Shown: positions 24,086 to 32,855, counted from the stretch's first letter. The stretch is 32,855 nt of DNA from Candidatus Poseidoniales archaeon (GCA_003602605.1 QQRW01000015.1:1-32855), one strand, 5' to 3'. Made by a program: numbers and translations. Notes: generated from the sequence alone by a model not told the origin.

Positions 24086-27000
24086 CTACACGTTATCCCA
24101 ATCGAGGTCTGTTCCAACAACTGGTTCTTGAACTTCAGAACCAGCTTCATTGGTAATCTCAGCATCTGGGAGAGAAGTGTCGTTGTCTGCAAGGACTTCT
24201 ATTGCTCCTTCAATTGCCCCACCTTCAAGGCTCACCAGTGTCTTTCCAGAATCGGACTTTGCAGAAAAACCACCAAAAGAATCCCAAGAGTCAATCATCG
24301 CTAATTCTGCCTTCTTCTGACGGCGTAGGGCGACGAAAGCAATGAAGGAAAGAAGACCGACAAAGCCGATGGTACCTGCAACAAACAGAGCAGCCCTGCT
24401 GTCCTGCTCTGCTTCCTCAACGGACAAAGTAATGCTAAGAATATCGACCATCGCGTCGTCTCCTGTGCCGTCGGTAGCGATGACCTTGAGATTGGGCCGT
24501 CCGGCCGACGCAGGGTTCAATTGAACGGCACCCTCCCAGTAACCGTCACCGTCATCATCGGTCAAATTGAACGACCAAGTTTGAACATTGAAAACGATTG
24601 TACCTTGGACACTTTCAGTGGTTCCATCTGGGTCATCCATCATGACTCGTACGCTGAATGTGTTCATCTGTTGAGCAACCAAAACATCGGGCATGAATGT
24701 GAGGTTTGAGAGACTGGGCAGGCTTGATTGCACCGTGATGTTGACATGAGCTTCAGAAGAGGCACCTCTGCTGTCTTCGACATACAACGAAAGGTGATAT
24801 TGGCCTGGTGGCAATGTGATTGAATCACTGCTCAAGGTTGAAAGAATCTGATAATTGCCGGTTACCAGCCAGTTTCGCCATTCTCGCTTCTGCATGTCTC
24901 CATCTGCATCTGTCGACTGCTCTTCAAGCAAAATGGGTTGCCCGGGCGAGAAGGAGAAGAGGTTCTCCGGTTGGACGAGTACTGCAACTGGGTCCGATTG
25001 AATAATGACAATGGTCAAGGAAGTAATCTGTTCTTTACCGGTTGAATCAACCAGCGAAATTTGAATGGTATGTTCTCCTGCTGGAAGAGCCGATTGATGA
25101 ACATCGGATGGCGATACTTCGCTGAAAAGTGGTTCGTCGAGTAGGTTACTACGAACGGTCATGGTGAAATTATCCTCATCGTAGTCAACGGATTGTCGAG
25201 CATCCCAATCGATGATATGGTTGGACGAGAAGACATCGCCGTCGACGGGTGAAGTCATCTCAAGAACCGGCGCTGAAGTCAGCACTTCGATTGTCTGAGA
25301 TGCAATCACTGGATCGTGAATACCATCATCAACACTCAATGTAAGGTTATGAGTTCCTGCACTTAAGCGTCCTTCAAAAATCAGCCAATCCTCTCCTTCA
25401 GGCGTAAGCCTGCCATCCAAATCACTTTGCCAATCGACCACCAAATATTCCGACCCGCTGCTGGGTTCAAATGTTGAACAGTGCCAATTTCCATCGAGAG
25501 GGAACGTCGAACATGCGGAGTCATAGTCACCGGAAAGATTCGCAGAGAACCATATGAGTTCAGAAGAAAGATATGTTTGAGTTTCGAGAGGTTCTGAAAT
25601 AACAGAACGAGGAAGTGAGTTCTCTACTGTAACTTGGAGGGTAGTCGTACGAGTCGCATTGATGTGTTCTGGGCGTACATCAACGACTCGCATCTCTAGG
25701 TTGTGAACGCCGCGAGAAAGATAACCGCTCCAAACTTTTCCTTCTTCAGTATCGTTCCAAGACAGTTGACCATCAAGGTTTGACCAGAATTCAACCTCCA
25801 ATACATCGCCCTCAGGGTCAACGGTAGCGGTACCGTCCAAGGTCACCAAGTCTTCGCTGGCGTTACCTGTGCGAGTAAGAGTAAACTCTGGAACTGGAAC
25901 TTCATTGAATAACTCGACAGGAATAGTGTAACTCGATGGCGCGTTGACACCGTCGGATGCATATACAGTCAAGGTGAATATTGAAGGAACTGTCTCGGCC
26001 ATGGTTAGGTTCATCCATATTTCCGATGGACAACCGACAACTGTGCTTTCGTCTGTCGAAGCAAGGTATGAGCGGTCTATCCAACACTTGAGTGGGTCGT
26101 TCTCCGGGTCGAATGTTCCCGAAATATCAAATCGAACATGTTCTGTTCGAGGGATTTCAAGTTCGGACCACGGTGTGAGTTCCGGAGTGACATCCAACAC
26201 AATGGTTGGTGCTTGGTTCACCAGTTCAATCGAACGCGATTCGCTTACACAGTGACCTGCGTCATCGCAGACTTCCAAAGTGATGACATGTATGCCATCG
26301 GATAATTGACATCCCATATTCAGATAATTTGTATTTACTGTGAATGGGGCGCCGTTGGTCATATCTTGTTGAGTAATCCCTTGCCCGTTGCCCACCCCCT
26401 GCCCGGTACATGACGCAATAATATCCCCATCAAGGTCACTTGTCCATGAGAAGGTGAGTTCATCATCATCAAGGTCCCAAGAATCGGAGGCATTGAATTC
26501 TACAGGCCCTTGCGAAATAAACACGCCGAGATCAACAGGTGTCGCCCACATCAAAAACGGTGGTTGATTATCGAGTGGGAGAACACAGTTGACAAAACGG
26601 TCTTGGTCAATGGCTACGGTTGTTGAGTTCGAAACACTGTCATATCCACATGAAATTGTGGCGTCTGTCGAAGGTGATGAACCGGCGTTCGTCCATCGTT
26701 CACCGATAAAATCAGTGAGAGTGAGGTATCCCATTTCATTCGTTGAATCCTGAACAGTGGGTTCAAATTGAGAAAATGTGACATCAACATTTGCAGAAGG
26801 AATTCCGTTGCTGTTGTTGTTCACGACCCAAACAGTGAGGTCGTAAGCGACATCAATCGTGGCACCGGAAGCCATGGAAGGGTAGGAGAGATTGAGGTCA
26901 AGATTCACTGGTTGATGCAAATGTAGATCAGAGTTGGAATCCAATTGAATTGTTTTACTGGAAGGCGTAGAGTCTGTAAAACCGGACCAGTTGACCTGGC

Positions 27001-28972
27001 TGTTGACAAGTTGTATGGTTCCAGAACAATCTGAGGAAATTGAATTTCCAACCCCAGACAAAGCATGATGGTTCGAAAGAACAACACACCCGCTGCCACT
27101 GAACACGCTGTTGCTGATTTCTGAAGGATAATTGTTGTGGTTTTGGCCATCCCATTCAATCCCGGAATGATTGCCTGTTATGGTCAAGCCATGAATACTG
27201 GCTGCGGCCTGATTGATTCGAACTGCAGGATTGACTACTGCTCCACTTTGTTCAGTATCGATATTGAGGCCATCGATGTTGATAATGCCACCTTGTTGAC
27301 CAAGTGTAAGACCGGAGTTGTCAGCGTCCAAAGGGGCATAATCTGGATGGTTGTCCGACAATTCAACAGTGTTCAACCACAGGTCAGCCGAGTCGCGAAT
27401 AAGGATGCCAGAACCAGTTGAATTGGACACCGTACAATCGTAGCACCCGACATCAAGTAAGGGGTGAGAGACCGTTTTAGAACGATCAAAGAAAAGACCG
27501 GCCTTTTGCTCATCGGTAACCCCAGAAAGGCCGTTGTTGTGAGCAGTGACATTTCGTAGCGCAGTGTCAAGGTTGTCAGATAGGTGAGCACCGGATTCAC
27601 CGTTGTTTTCAACGATTAAGCCGTCGAGATCGACTGAAGAATAATCCAAATAAAGGCCATCTCTGGAGTTGTTGTGGAGATAGAAATCATTTCCAATCCA
27701 TTCGGCCTTGTAAGAATGGATCCCAGGGCCCACTGAACCAGATACTTCAAGACCATCAAAAGTTGGAGCGGATGAGAATATCCATGTTATTGCAATTCCC
27801 GCTTCATGAGGACCTTGCCCAGGGTCACCAGAATCCTTTACTGTCAGGTTTCGAAACGTTGTCGATGAATCTGCATAATACATCCGAACTCCGGTCGATG
27901 TCGAGTTTTCTATCAGCGTGTTTTCAAACCAGGCACCGGTTGCGTTGATATCGATTGCAGCATAGGCGAGATTAGCAGTCGTAGCGCCTGCAGTACCCGT
28001 GCCTCGAACAGTCAAATTGGTAAAATCAGCTGTCTCATAATTGGTATAATTAGAATGGTTCTCCTTATCGACATATACCCCTCTGTACATCGAATTAGAA
28101 ACGGTACAATCTCTAAAAACAGCACGGGTGTAACCGCTGTCATCGATATGCCGAACGACAATTCCGTGATCTGCTCGGTCAATGCTCAGGTTGGTCAACA
28201 AAGGTTGGCTGTCTTCGACCCATGCTCCGGCTGAAATAACCCAACTGGAGCCGCTGATATTACTCATGACGAGGTTTCGGAACACGCCTCCTGAGCCACC
28301 CCAGATGTTGATGGCACGAGTCAAATGGTCCGTGAAAGTTGCACCATCAACAAACGGCGTGGAACCAGAACCGACAGATAATCCTAAGCCATACCTCCAA
28401 TCGTTTTGAAACGGTAAGAAACGGCCTGCTTGGTCAATCACTAAATCATAAATCTGAGGCGATGACGAGCTGAATAAATCAATTCCGACGCGGTCGGGGT
28501 TGAGAATTGTGAGATTATGAATAACTGGATTACTGCCGTACATGGTAATGCCATAAATCGAACTTTCAATTGTAAGGTTGTCCAATTTTGAGCCGCGGTT
28601 GTTGGAACTGCTATTGAACTGGATGCCCTCATGGTCGGAGCCTGTGAGCGAGGTAAGAACCACCGGGCACGTTTCTGTGCCTTCAACCGTCAAACGACCT
28701 TCGACGAATATACGCGCACTTGAGCCCATTTCAACTTCGGTGCAAGCCGTGATAATTAGTTCATCAAAAACTGAAACAGTGTATGAATTTGTGACGGTAA
28801 CCGATCCTGTCCAGGTTGTCTGTGAGCGAGCCTCAATCGACAAACGGGATTCTGGCTCCGACGACGCTAAGGAGTCACCTTCGAGGGCTGGAACAAGGCC
28901 TGCCATCGATGTACCCAACATCAAGAACAGGATGAACCATCCCGTAATTGGGGGCAGTTGCTTTGTTTCCAT
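24086..28972 (-). CDS. Beta-helix / PKD-like cell-surface protein with C-terminal membrane anchor
   Basis: A 1628-residue predicted surface protein from the ATG at 28972; a GTG at 28996 would add eight residues. The signal segment is GWFILFLMLGTSMAGLVPA. Residues about 45-640 form a right-handed parallel beta-helix, seen as successive short turns with N-L-x-I, N-N and GI patterns (PbH1-like, as in NosD or pectate lyases). Residues about 800-1420 are about six PKD/cadherin-like domains with recurring W-x-SDLDG and DPExD motifs and ends like AGTHNLTLSVDDG. One more beta domain (about 1420-1510) contains DDDGDGYWEG. A membrane helix (about 1520-1545, FVAGTIGFVGLLSFIAFVAL) precedes a tail of about 80 residues ending LDWDNV. 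Carbohydrate binding or adhesion is inferred from fold only. PPK2 follows closely on the same strand. Confidence 0.92.
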   Translation of the reverse strand: METKQLPPITGWFILFLMLGTSMAGLVPALEGDSLASSEPESRLSIEARSQTTWTGSVTVTNSYTVSVFDELIITACTEVEMGSSARIFVEGRLTVEGTETCPVVLTSLTGSDHEGIQFNSSSNNRGSKLDNLTIESSIYGITMYGSNPVIHNLTILNPDRVGIDLFSSSSPQIYDLVIDQAGRFLPFQNDWRYGLGLSVGSGSTPFVDGATFTDHLTRAINIWGGSGGVFRNLVMSNISGSSWVISAGAWVEDSQPLLTNLSIDRADHGIVVRHIDDSGYTRAVFRDCTVSNSMYRGVYVDKENHSNYTNYETADFTNLTVRGTGTAGATTANLAYAAIDINATGAWFENTLIENSTSTGVRMYYADSSTTFRNLTVKDSGDPGQGPHEAGIAITWIFSSAPTFDGLEVSGSVGPGIHSYKAEWIGNDFYLHNNSRDGLYLDYSSVDLDGLIVENNGESGAHLSDNLDTALRNVTAHNNGLSGVTDEQKAGLFFDRSKTVSHPLLDVGCYDCTVSNSTGSGILIRDSADLWLNTVELSDNHPDYAPLDADNSGLTLGQQGGIINIDGLNIDTEQSGAVVNPAVRINQAAASIHGLTITGNHSGIEWDGQNHNNYPSEISNSVFSGSGCVVLSNHHALSGVGNSISSDCSGTIQLVNSQVNWSGFTDSTPSSKTIQLDSNSDLHLHQPVNLDLNLSYPSMASGATIDVAYDLTVWVVNNNSNGIPSANVDVTFSQFEPTVQDSTNEMGYLTLTDFIGERWTNAGSSPSTDATISCGYDSVSNSTTVAIDQDRFVNCVLPLDNQPPFLMWATPVDLGVFISQGPVEFNASDSWDLDDDELTFSWTSDLDGDIIASCTGQGVGNGQGITQQDMTNGAPFTVNTNYLNMGCQLSDGIHVITLEVCDDAGHCVSESRSIELVNQAPTIVLDVTPELTPWSELEIPRTEHVRFDISGTFDPENDPLKCWIDRSYLASTDESTVVGCPSEIWMNLTMAETVPSIFTLTVYASDGVNAPSSYTIPVELFNEVPVPEFTLTRTGNASEDLVTLDGTATVDPEGDVLEVEFWSNLDGQLSWNDTEEGKVWSGYLSRGVHNLEMRVVDVRPEHINATRTTTLQVTVENSLPRSVISEPLETQTYLSSELIWFSANLSGDYDSACSTFPLDGNWHCSTFEPSSGSEYLVVDWQSDLDGRLTPEGEDWLIFEGRLSAGTHNLTLSVDDGIHDPVIASQTIEVLTSAPVLEMTSPVDGDVFSSNHIIDWDARQSVDYDEDNFTMTVRSNLLDEPLFSEVSPSDVHQSALPAGEHTIQISLVDSTGKEQITSLTIVIIQSDPVAVLVQPENLFSFSPGQPILLEEQSTDADGDMQKREWRNWLVTGNYQILSTLSSDSITLPPGQYHLSLYVEDSRGASSEAHVNITVQSSLPSLSNLTFMPDVLVAQQMNTFSVRVMMDDPDGTTESVQGTIVFNVQTWSFNLTDDDGDGYWEGAVQLNPASAGRPNLKVIATDGTGDDAMVDILSITLSVEEAEQDSRAALFVAGTIGFVGLLSFIAFVALRRQKKAELAMIDSWDSFGGFSAKSDSGKTLVSLEGGAIEGAIEVLADNDTSLPDAEITNEAGSEVQEPVVGTDLDWDNV

Positions 28973-29081
28973 GACTCGGGGTCGGAGCAAAAGCACTTGA
29001 AAGGTTCTATTGGATGTGAGTGGGATGCTCGTAGTGTCAATCGAAAACCTTCGATATCAATAAGACCGAACTTCATTTGGG

Positions 29082-29321
29082 ATGTTTATGCCCGAAGCAT
29101 TCGTGTTGTTCAAGACGCAGCCTGCACACGAACGCGATGTTTATCTCTCGCTCATGAATCATGAATCCGTTGTGGAAGTTCATGCTCTGTACGGAGAATT
29201 CGACTTGTTAGCACGATTATCTGCGGACGATTCCTCCACATTGACGAAAATGCTGATGACTCAGTTCCGTCAAATCACGGGTGTAAAAGACACTCAAACG
29301 CTGATTGCAGTGGAATATTAA
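29082..29321 (+). CDS. Stand-alone Lrp/AsnC RAM-domain protein (first of tandem pair)
   Basis: A 79-residue protein equal to the effector-binding RAM domain of Lrp/AsnC regulators, without the DNA-binding helix-turn-helix. It has FVLFKTQPAHERDVYLSL, then VVEVHALYGEFDLLARLSAD, and the closing ITGVKDTQTLIAVE, the expected beta-alpha-beta-beta-alpha-beta order. Such stand-alone domains bind amino acids and form dimers or higher rings, and can pair with full-length Lrp proteins. ATGs at 29082 and 29088 are both possible. The second copy starts 10 nt downstream. The pair is divergent from the beta-helix surface protein gene; no full-length Lrp is visible in the window. Confidence 0.85.
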   Translation: MFMPEAFVLFKTQPAHERDVYLSLMNHESVVEVHALYGEFDLLARLSADDSSTLTKMLMTQFRQITGVKDTQTLIAVEY

Positions 29322-29331
29322 GGTGAGAAAT

Positions 29332-29565
29332 ATGGCGATTGGATTTGTATTAATCACAACCAAACCTGGACGTGAGAGCAGTGTTCGCAAGGCATTGGAC
29401 AACATCGAATACGTCACAGACCGATGGATGTTATTCGGCGAGTACGACCTCATTGCACGTGTACAAGCAGAGGATGAATTTGTTCTAACCAGATGCATTG
29501 TTGAAGAAATCCGTGTGCTTGAGGGAATCGATGATACAAAGACGCTCATCGGTGCTGAGTTGTAA
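29332..29565 (+). CDS. Stand-alone Lrp/AsnC RAM-domain protein (second of tandem pair)
   Basis: A 77-residue paralogue of the preceding gene and also a bare RAM domain: GFVLITTKPGRESSVRKAL, WMLFGEYDLIARVQAED and LEGIDDTKTLIGAE match the first copy in order and spacing. The ATG at 29332 follows AAGGTGAG, a good ribosome site, 10 nt after the first copy's stop; an upstream start at 29305 would overlap the first copy and is rejected. The sequences have diverged well beyond a recent duplication, so the two may form a heteromer (inference). The gene ends directly against the stop of the STAND ATPase on the other strand. Confidence 0.87.
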   Translation: MAIGFVLITTKPGRESSVRKALDNIEYVTDRWMLFGEYDLIARVQAEDEFVLTRCIVEEIRVLEGIDDTKTLIGAEL

Positions 29566-31782
29566 TCACAACAAACTGTGCAATCTCGCCTCAAGTTCTT
29601 TCGCCGCTCGTGGGCAACCTGCTGCTCGATGTTGGGTTATTGCTTCTTTGAGTGCGACCCGCTTCAGTGAAGGCATGAGGTGCGATTTGCAAACCCACCA
29701 TCGAGCATGAAGTCGATGAAGCATTATGCTCCCAGGAGATGAATTCGGTTTGGTGACTTTCATAAAATGCTCATGTGCCAAATCGATATCGATTTCCAGC
29801 AACGCCTCAACAAGAGACAATCGCAGAGCATCTTGATGGGTTGTGCTGGGTTGGGAGTCAATTGCCCGAAGGGTAGATTCAACAAAGGTTGAGACTTGTG
29901 TTGGATTTTCTTTCATTTTAACTAGTCCTGATTTGGCTTCAAGACCCATGATTAGCCCATTGGTCAAACTGGAAATTGAAGAGAGGTTTGAGCGTAACAT
30001 CTCAGCTTTCTTGAAGTCACGCTCGGCCAAAGCAAGGGCATGTTGAACCATCGTTAGCGCTACGAGTGTCACGGCGCGTTCTTCAGGGATTTCAGGTAAG
30101 ACGATGTTTGAAAGATAGTGTTTGATATCTTTGACAGCCTCTTTACTGAGGGATGGCGAAACACGATCGTCGAGGCGCCGGGATGCTGCAGAGAGTGCCA
30201 ACTGATTTTTTTGATGTTGAGTACCAATTTTGAACCCGTTCTCTATACTCCGTTCAGCGTCTTGAACCCGTCCTTCTAGGAAAGCCAGACCAATACTAAT
30301 TTCATTGTTTGAACTTTCATCTTCGATGTGTGACACATGCCGATGAGCGTGTTTTGGTTCGCATCGTTCAAGTGCAACTTTAGCGGCAAGGTAATGGAGG
30401 TGCGAAGGTGTTTTAGAAGTTTCAATTGCCTGCTCTAAAAGGACTGAAAGTGCGTTGCTGCGAGTGGGCGATAAGCGGTCATAGGCGGTTGTACAGTGTG
30501 TATCTAGATGTTCTGATTGAGCGCAGATACGATGGAAAAGAAGAACGACATAGTCATCAGGAGTTTCAGCGCATGCCTCCCAGTGTTCTACTGCCAAACG
30601 GTGTAATTCTTGCTTTTCATCGTTCGACATTGAAGTACGACGTACATTTCGAACAAGATGCTGAATCTCCATCTTTTCCATATTTGCAGTCCAGCGCAAG
30701 AATGCATAGTCGTCAAGTGTCCCTACGATTTCTCCGTCGTGGGCTTTCTCAGCTTCAACCGGCTGTGGAAGTAACACCAAATGATCCATTCCTGAACGAG
30801 TAGACTGATCTAGTGAAGAAAGAACGACATCATTGACATAGGATTGAATATCGGCGTTTTCTTCTGGTAATGCTGTATCTTTTTGATACAATTGTAAAGC
30901 GAGTGGATGGCCTCCAAGCCGCTCGGCAATGTGAACAGATTCCTTACTTGGCAACGCCGAACCGAGTAATTTCACGGCATCACCGGTTTCAAGCGGAGGG
31001 ATTGAAACACGATTCATGGCTTCGAATTCGGGGAGTGCTTCTCTACCAATGAACAACATCTTCGGACCATTGAGGCCTTCCATGCGCCGGCAGATGGACA
31101 CAAATGTGCCTAAATGTCTCGAGGAAATCATGTGTACGTCATCGAAGACCAAAACTTCGTCTTTGTATTGCTGAGCCAAATGCTCTGCCAATGCATCCGC
31201 ATCGCTGGGAAGTTCACTGGAGATTGACATGGAGCGGCATAGCGTTTCAAAATCTGAAAACTCATTCGCCGTAGTCCATCGTACGTTTGACCCGTTGGAA
31301 ACCATTTTTTCAGCAGCCGCAAGTCCAACGGTGGTTTTGCCAATGCCGGGTAGACCACTGATGAAAACACAGTGCTGTTGATTGATTTCATCAAAAACTG
31401 TCTCGACCAATGATGAGCGACCGTATACTGTGCCGAGCGAAGGAGCATCACCAAACATTCTGCCTTCAGAACTGCTCTTGCGAGGTTTCGATGTATCTTC
31501 GCCCATCGTGGAAAGATGATTTCGACCCTTCTCGGTAAGGTGGTACACATTTCTTCGTCGTGAGCCTCCCCCAATCACATGCGCCATTCTTTTGAAAACG
31601 AGTTCTTGCTTTTCCAATTTTGTAAGAGGGACATTCAGCGCTGAACGAACAACACCGAGTGATTCACTTATCCCTGGCAGGGAAATTTCTCGAGTCACAT
31701 CCCATGCTTTTTCAAGACTAGGAGAGTAATTCCCAAGCCACCTCAAGAGACGCTCCTCTGGCATGGAGAGTTTCTCTGACAT
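29566..31782 (-). CDS. Winged-helix STAND/NB-ARC-like ATPase with helical repeats (MalT-like architecture)
   Basis: A 738-residue putative signal-responsive switch. Residues 1-95 look like a winged helix-turn-helix (LTKLEKQELVFKRM, then the wing SRRRNVYHLTEKGRNHL). After a linker comes a STAND-type NTPase: YGRSSLV entry motif (120-126), Walker A GLPGIGKTT (143-151), Walker B VLVFDDVH (210-217), sensor-like KMLFIGREALP (241-251), and GGHPLALQL (290-298), the GxP motif of the winged part. Residues about 400-738 are helices, probably TPR-like. The layout is that of nucleotide-gated regulators (MalT/AfsR-like) with the DNA-binding domain moved to the N-terminus. The ATG at 31782 follows TTAGGAT. 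No membrane segment. Target and trigger are unknown; autoregulation or control of the nearby surface genes is possible but not shown. Confidence 0.88.
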   Translation of the reverse strand: MSEKLSMPEERLLRWLGNYSPSLEKAWDVTREISLPGISESLGVVRSALNVPLTKLEKQELVFKRMAHVIGGGSRRRNVYHLTEKGRNHLSTMGEDTSKPRKSSSEGRMFGDAPSLGTVYGRSSLVETVFDEINQQHCVFISGLPGIGKTTVGLAAAEKMVSNGSNVRWTTANEFSDFETLCRSMSISSELPSDADALAEHLAQQYKDEVLVFDDVHMISSRHLGTFVSICRRMEGLNGPKMLFIGREALPEFEAMNRVSIPPLETGDAVKLLGSALPSKESVHIAERLGGHPLALQLYQKDTALPEENADIQSYVNDVVLSSLDQSTRSGMDHLVLLPQPVEAEKAHDGEIVGTLDDYAFLRWTANMEKMEIQHLVRNVRRTSMSNDEKQELHRLAVEHWEACAETPDDYVVLLFHRICAQSEHLDTHCTTAYDRLSPTRSNALSVLLEQAIETSKTPSHLHYLAAKVALERCEPKHAHRHVSHIEDESSNNEISIGLAFLEGRVQDAERSIENGFKIGTQHQKNQLALSAASRRLDDRVSPSLSKEAVKDIKHYLSNIVLPEIPEERAVTLVALTMVQHALALAERDFKKAEMLRSNLSSISSLTNGLIMGLEAKSGLVKMKENPTQVSTFVESTLRAIDSQPSTTHQDALRLSLVEALLEIDIDLAHEHFMKVTKPNSSPGSIMLHRLHARWWVCKSHLMPSLKRVALKEAITQHRAAGCPRAAKELEARLHSLL

Positions 31783-32040
31783 ATCCTAACCCAAGACGAC
31801 TTTACCTTCTAAGGCCATCCCTTTCTGCATCACAAATCCAAACGACCCGGTACGGTTCAATATGGCCCACTGCAAACCCTCTGATTGAGTCAAAACGAAT
31901 CAACGGGTTTGTGCATAGACCCTTTGCTTGAAACTTAAAAATAGTAAATCAAGGATTGAATCAACATAGTTTATCAATAAATCGCCTGGGCTTTTTTGAT
32001 ATTTCAGCGTTGGAAAATTAATTTATAGATTTGATGGAGG
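31783..32040. other. AT-rich intergenic region, no gene seen
   Basis: The longest gap in the window (258 nt). It holds the upstream region of the STAND ATPase and the 3' flank of the zinc-finger membrane gene. The part from 31930 to 32040 is AT-rich with A and T runs. I see no tRNA cloverleaf, no coding frame and no convincing repeat. Confidence 0.7.
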
Positions 32041-32820
32041 TTAGTATATTTTCTTTGTTCGTGAACTGTATATTTTGAAAAATGAAAAAGCTCCCATAAC
32101 CACAATCCATCCAGGTACGGCAAAGTGCATTCCCATGCCATCCCAATGAAAGCGCACTTCTCCGGGAGATTGCCACCCGCCGTAGTAACAATCGGCACCC
32201 AGAGGCCCTTCGTCCAGCAAACTATCTCTTCGATAATCCCCCGAACCTTCAAATTCTCCATTCTCATAGTCATATTTCTCCTCACAAAAATTTTGCATCC
32301 AAATTACCATGATTGTAGACCATAATAACCAAAAAATCCCAATGGCGATAGCTACAGCACTCACTTTCAGGTAGAATTTTTCTTGAAGGATCTTTTTTTC
32401 CTGTTCAGCAGTAAGTTGTTCATAGCGCATTTTATTCATATTATCAGTATCGATTTTTCTTTTTTCAAGTTCCACTAACTCGCATCTTGGACATAACCTC
32501 ATTTGTTTTCTTATGTTGCTGATATCATTGATGCAAATATTACAATGGGACATAATTTTGCATACGGAACATGTAATGTGAGTATCACAAATTGAACCGC
32601 AAGCAACGCACTCTGATGCTGACTTTATGGCCTCTGTAATTGAATTTGCATCGTTTACTGTTACATTTGATTGGATGCTTGTGCTTTGAACAACATCTCC
32701 TGCAATTACAGAATCTTGCATTGATATCGTATGAGGGACATTGGAGAGGTTTGTTGAACAATGGGGGCAAACAATCCAGTCTTCTTGAACTTCCTTTCCA
32801 CATTCTCGACAAAAGGGCAT
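32041..32820 (-). CDS. Zinc-finger membrane protein, hypothetical
   Basis: Not recognised by family. The 259-residue product opens with a zinc ribbon (Cys4, Cys7, Cys18, Cys21). A polar link (about 30-65) contains ISMQDSVIAGDVVQSTSIQS. A second Cys-rich module follows: pairs 71/74, 84/87, 93/96 and 110/113, with His81 and His92, enough for two zinc ions. A charged helix, probably coiled coil (about 115-150), leads to a membrane helix at about 152-176 (VSAVAIAIGIFWLLWSTIMVIW). A loop of about 55 residues with Cys179 and Cys211 is probably outside, and a second helix (about 233-250) brings the end back in. Both zinc modules would be cytosolic. The gene is richer in A+T and in ATA, AAT and TTT codons than the rest of the window, a possible sign of recent acquisition. 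Start ATG at 32820; only 35 nt of upstream sequence is visible. Confidence 0.82.
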   Translation of the reverse strand: MPFCRECGKEVQEDWIVCPHCSTNLSNVPHTISMQDSVIAGDVVQSTSIQSNVTVNDANSITEAIKSASECVACGSICDTHITCSVCKIMSHCNICINDISNIRKQMRLCPRCELVELEKRKIDTDNMNKMRYEQLTAEQEKKILQEKFYLKVSAVAIAIGIFWLLWSTIMVIWMQNFCEEKYDYENGEFEGSGDYRRDSLLDEGPLGADCYYGGWQSPGEVRFHWDGMGMHFAVPGWIVVMGAFSFFKIYSSRTKKIY

Positions 32821-32855
32821 GGTAATCCGATTGCGTGTTGATATTTCAAAGGGGG

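Noticed and set aside
29566-31782. Defence-system (Avs-like) reading of the STAND ATPase
   Set aside because: No effector domain, no partner defence genes and no mobile-element signs nearby. An N-terminal winged helix fits a regulator better.
31783-32040. A possible tRNA, from a GGTTCAAT resembling a T-loop
   Set aside because: No acceptor stem or anticodon arm can be paired around it on either strand.

Overview
The window looks like a chromosomal piece of a marine planktonic euryarchaeon, most likely Poseidoniales (Marine Group II). The reasons are the dense set of large secreted proteins with Asp-rich thrombospondin type 3 (TSP3) repeats, FG-GAP and beta-helix/PKD-like ectodomains, each with one C-terminal membrane anchor and a short acidic tail. 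Also consistent are archaeal-type small regulators (stand-alone Lrp/AsnC RAM domains, a winged-helix STAND ATPase), SD-led genes with ATG/TTG/GTG starts, and very tight gene packing. This taxonomic call is inference from gene style; no rRNA or tRNA gene was found.

Layout. 1-4306 (+): a multi-pass membrane protein, a MogA/MoaB-type molybdopterin enzyme and a dihydroorotase, probably co-transcribed. 4386-4673 (+): a small two-helix membrane protein. 4676-6172 (-): an M32 carboxypeptidase. 6292-7464 (+): an M29-like aminopeptidase. 7465-9015 (-): a cytosolic protein joining an EF-hand pair, a Gln-rich WN repeat and a zinc ribbon. 9105-15419 (-): a 2104-residue surface protein with seven FG-GAP blades and a TSP3 stalk. 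15561-16193 (+): thiamine pyrophosphokinase. 16170-20933 (-): a three-gene, overlapping or nearly overlapping operon of a TSP3 surface protein, a membrane-anchored ectodomain protein with a Trp-rich tail, and a DUF4105 (Lnb-like) enzyme. 21051-22349 (-) and 22457-23233 (+): divergent GT4 and GT2 glycosyltransferases. 23235-24044 (-): polyphosphate kinase 2. 24086-28972 (-): a beta-helix/PKD-like surface protein. 29082-29565 (+): two tandem RAM-domain proteins. 29566-31782 (-): a winged-helix STAND ATPase. 32041-32820 (-): an AT-rich zinc-finger membrane protein.

Themes. About half of the window encodes cell-surface architecture (three giant ectodomains, one smaller partner, glycosyltransferases, a possible lipoprotein-acyl enzyme), interleaved with core metabolism and peptidases. 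The most notable non-coding signals are a near-identical hairpin (core CCCGTAGGG) about 45-55 nt upstream of both TSP3-protein genes, and the fact that all five convergent gene pairs have stop codons that abut within 2 nt or overlap. No stretch above 300 nt lacks a gene. The longest gap (31783-32040) is AT-rich and shows no recognisable gene or RNA.
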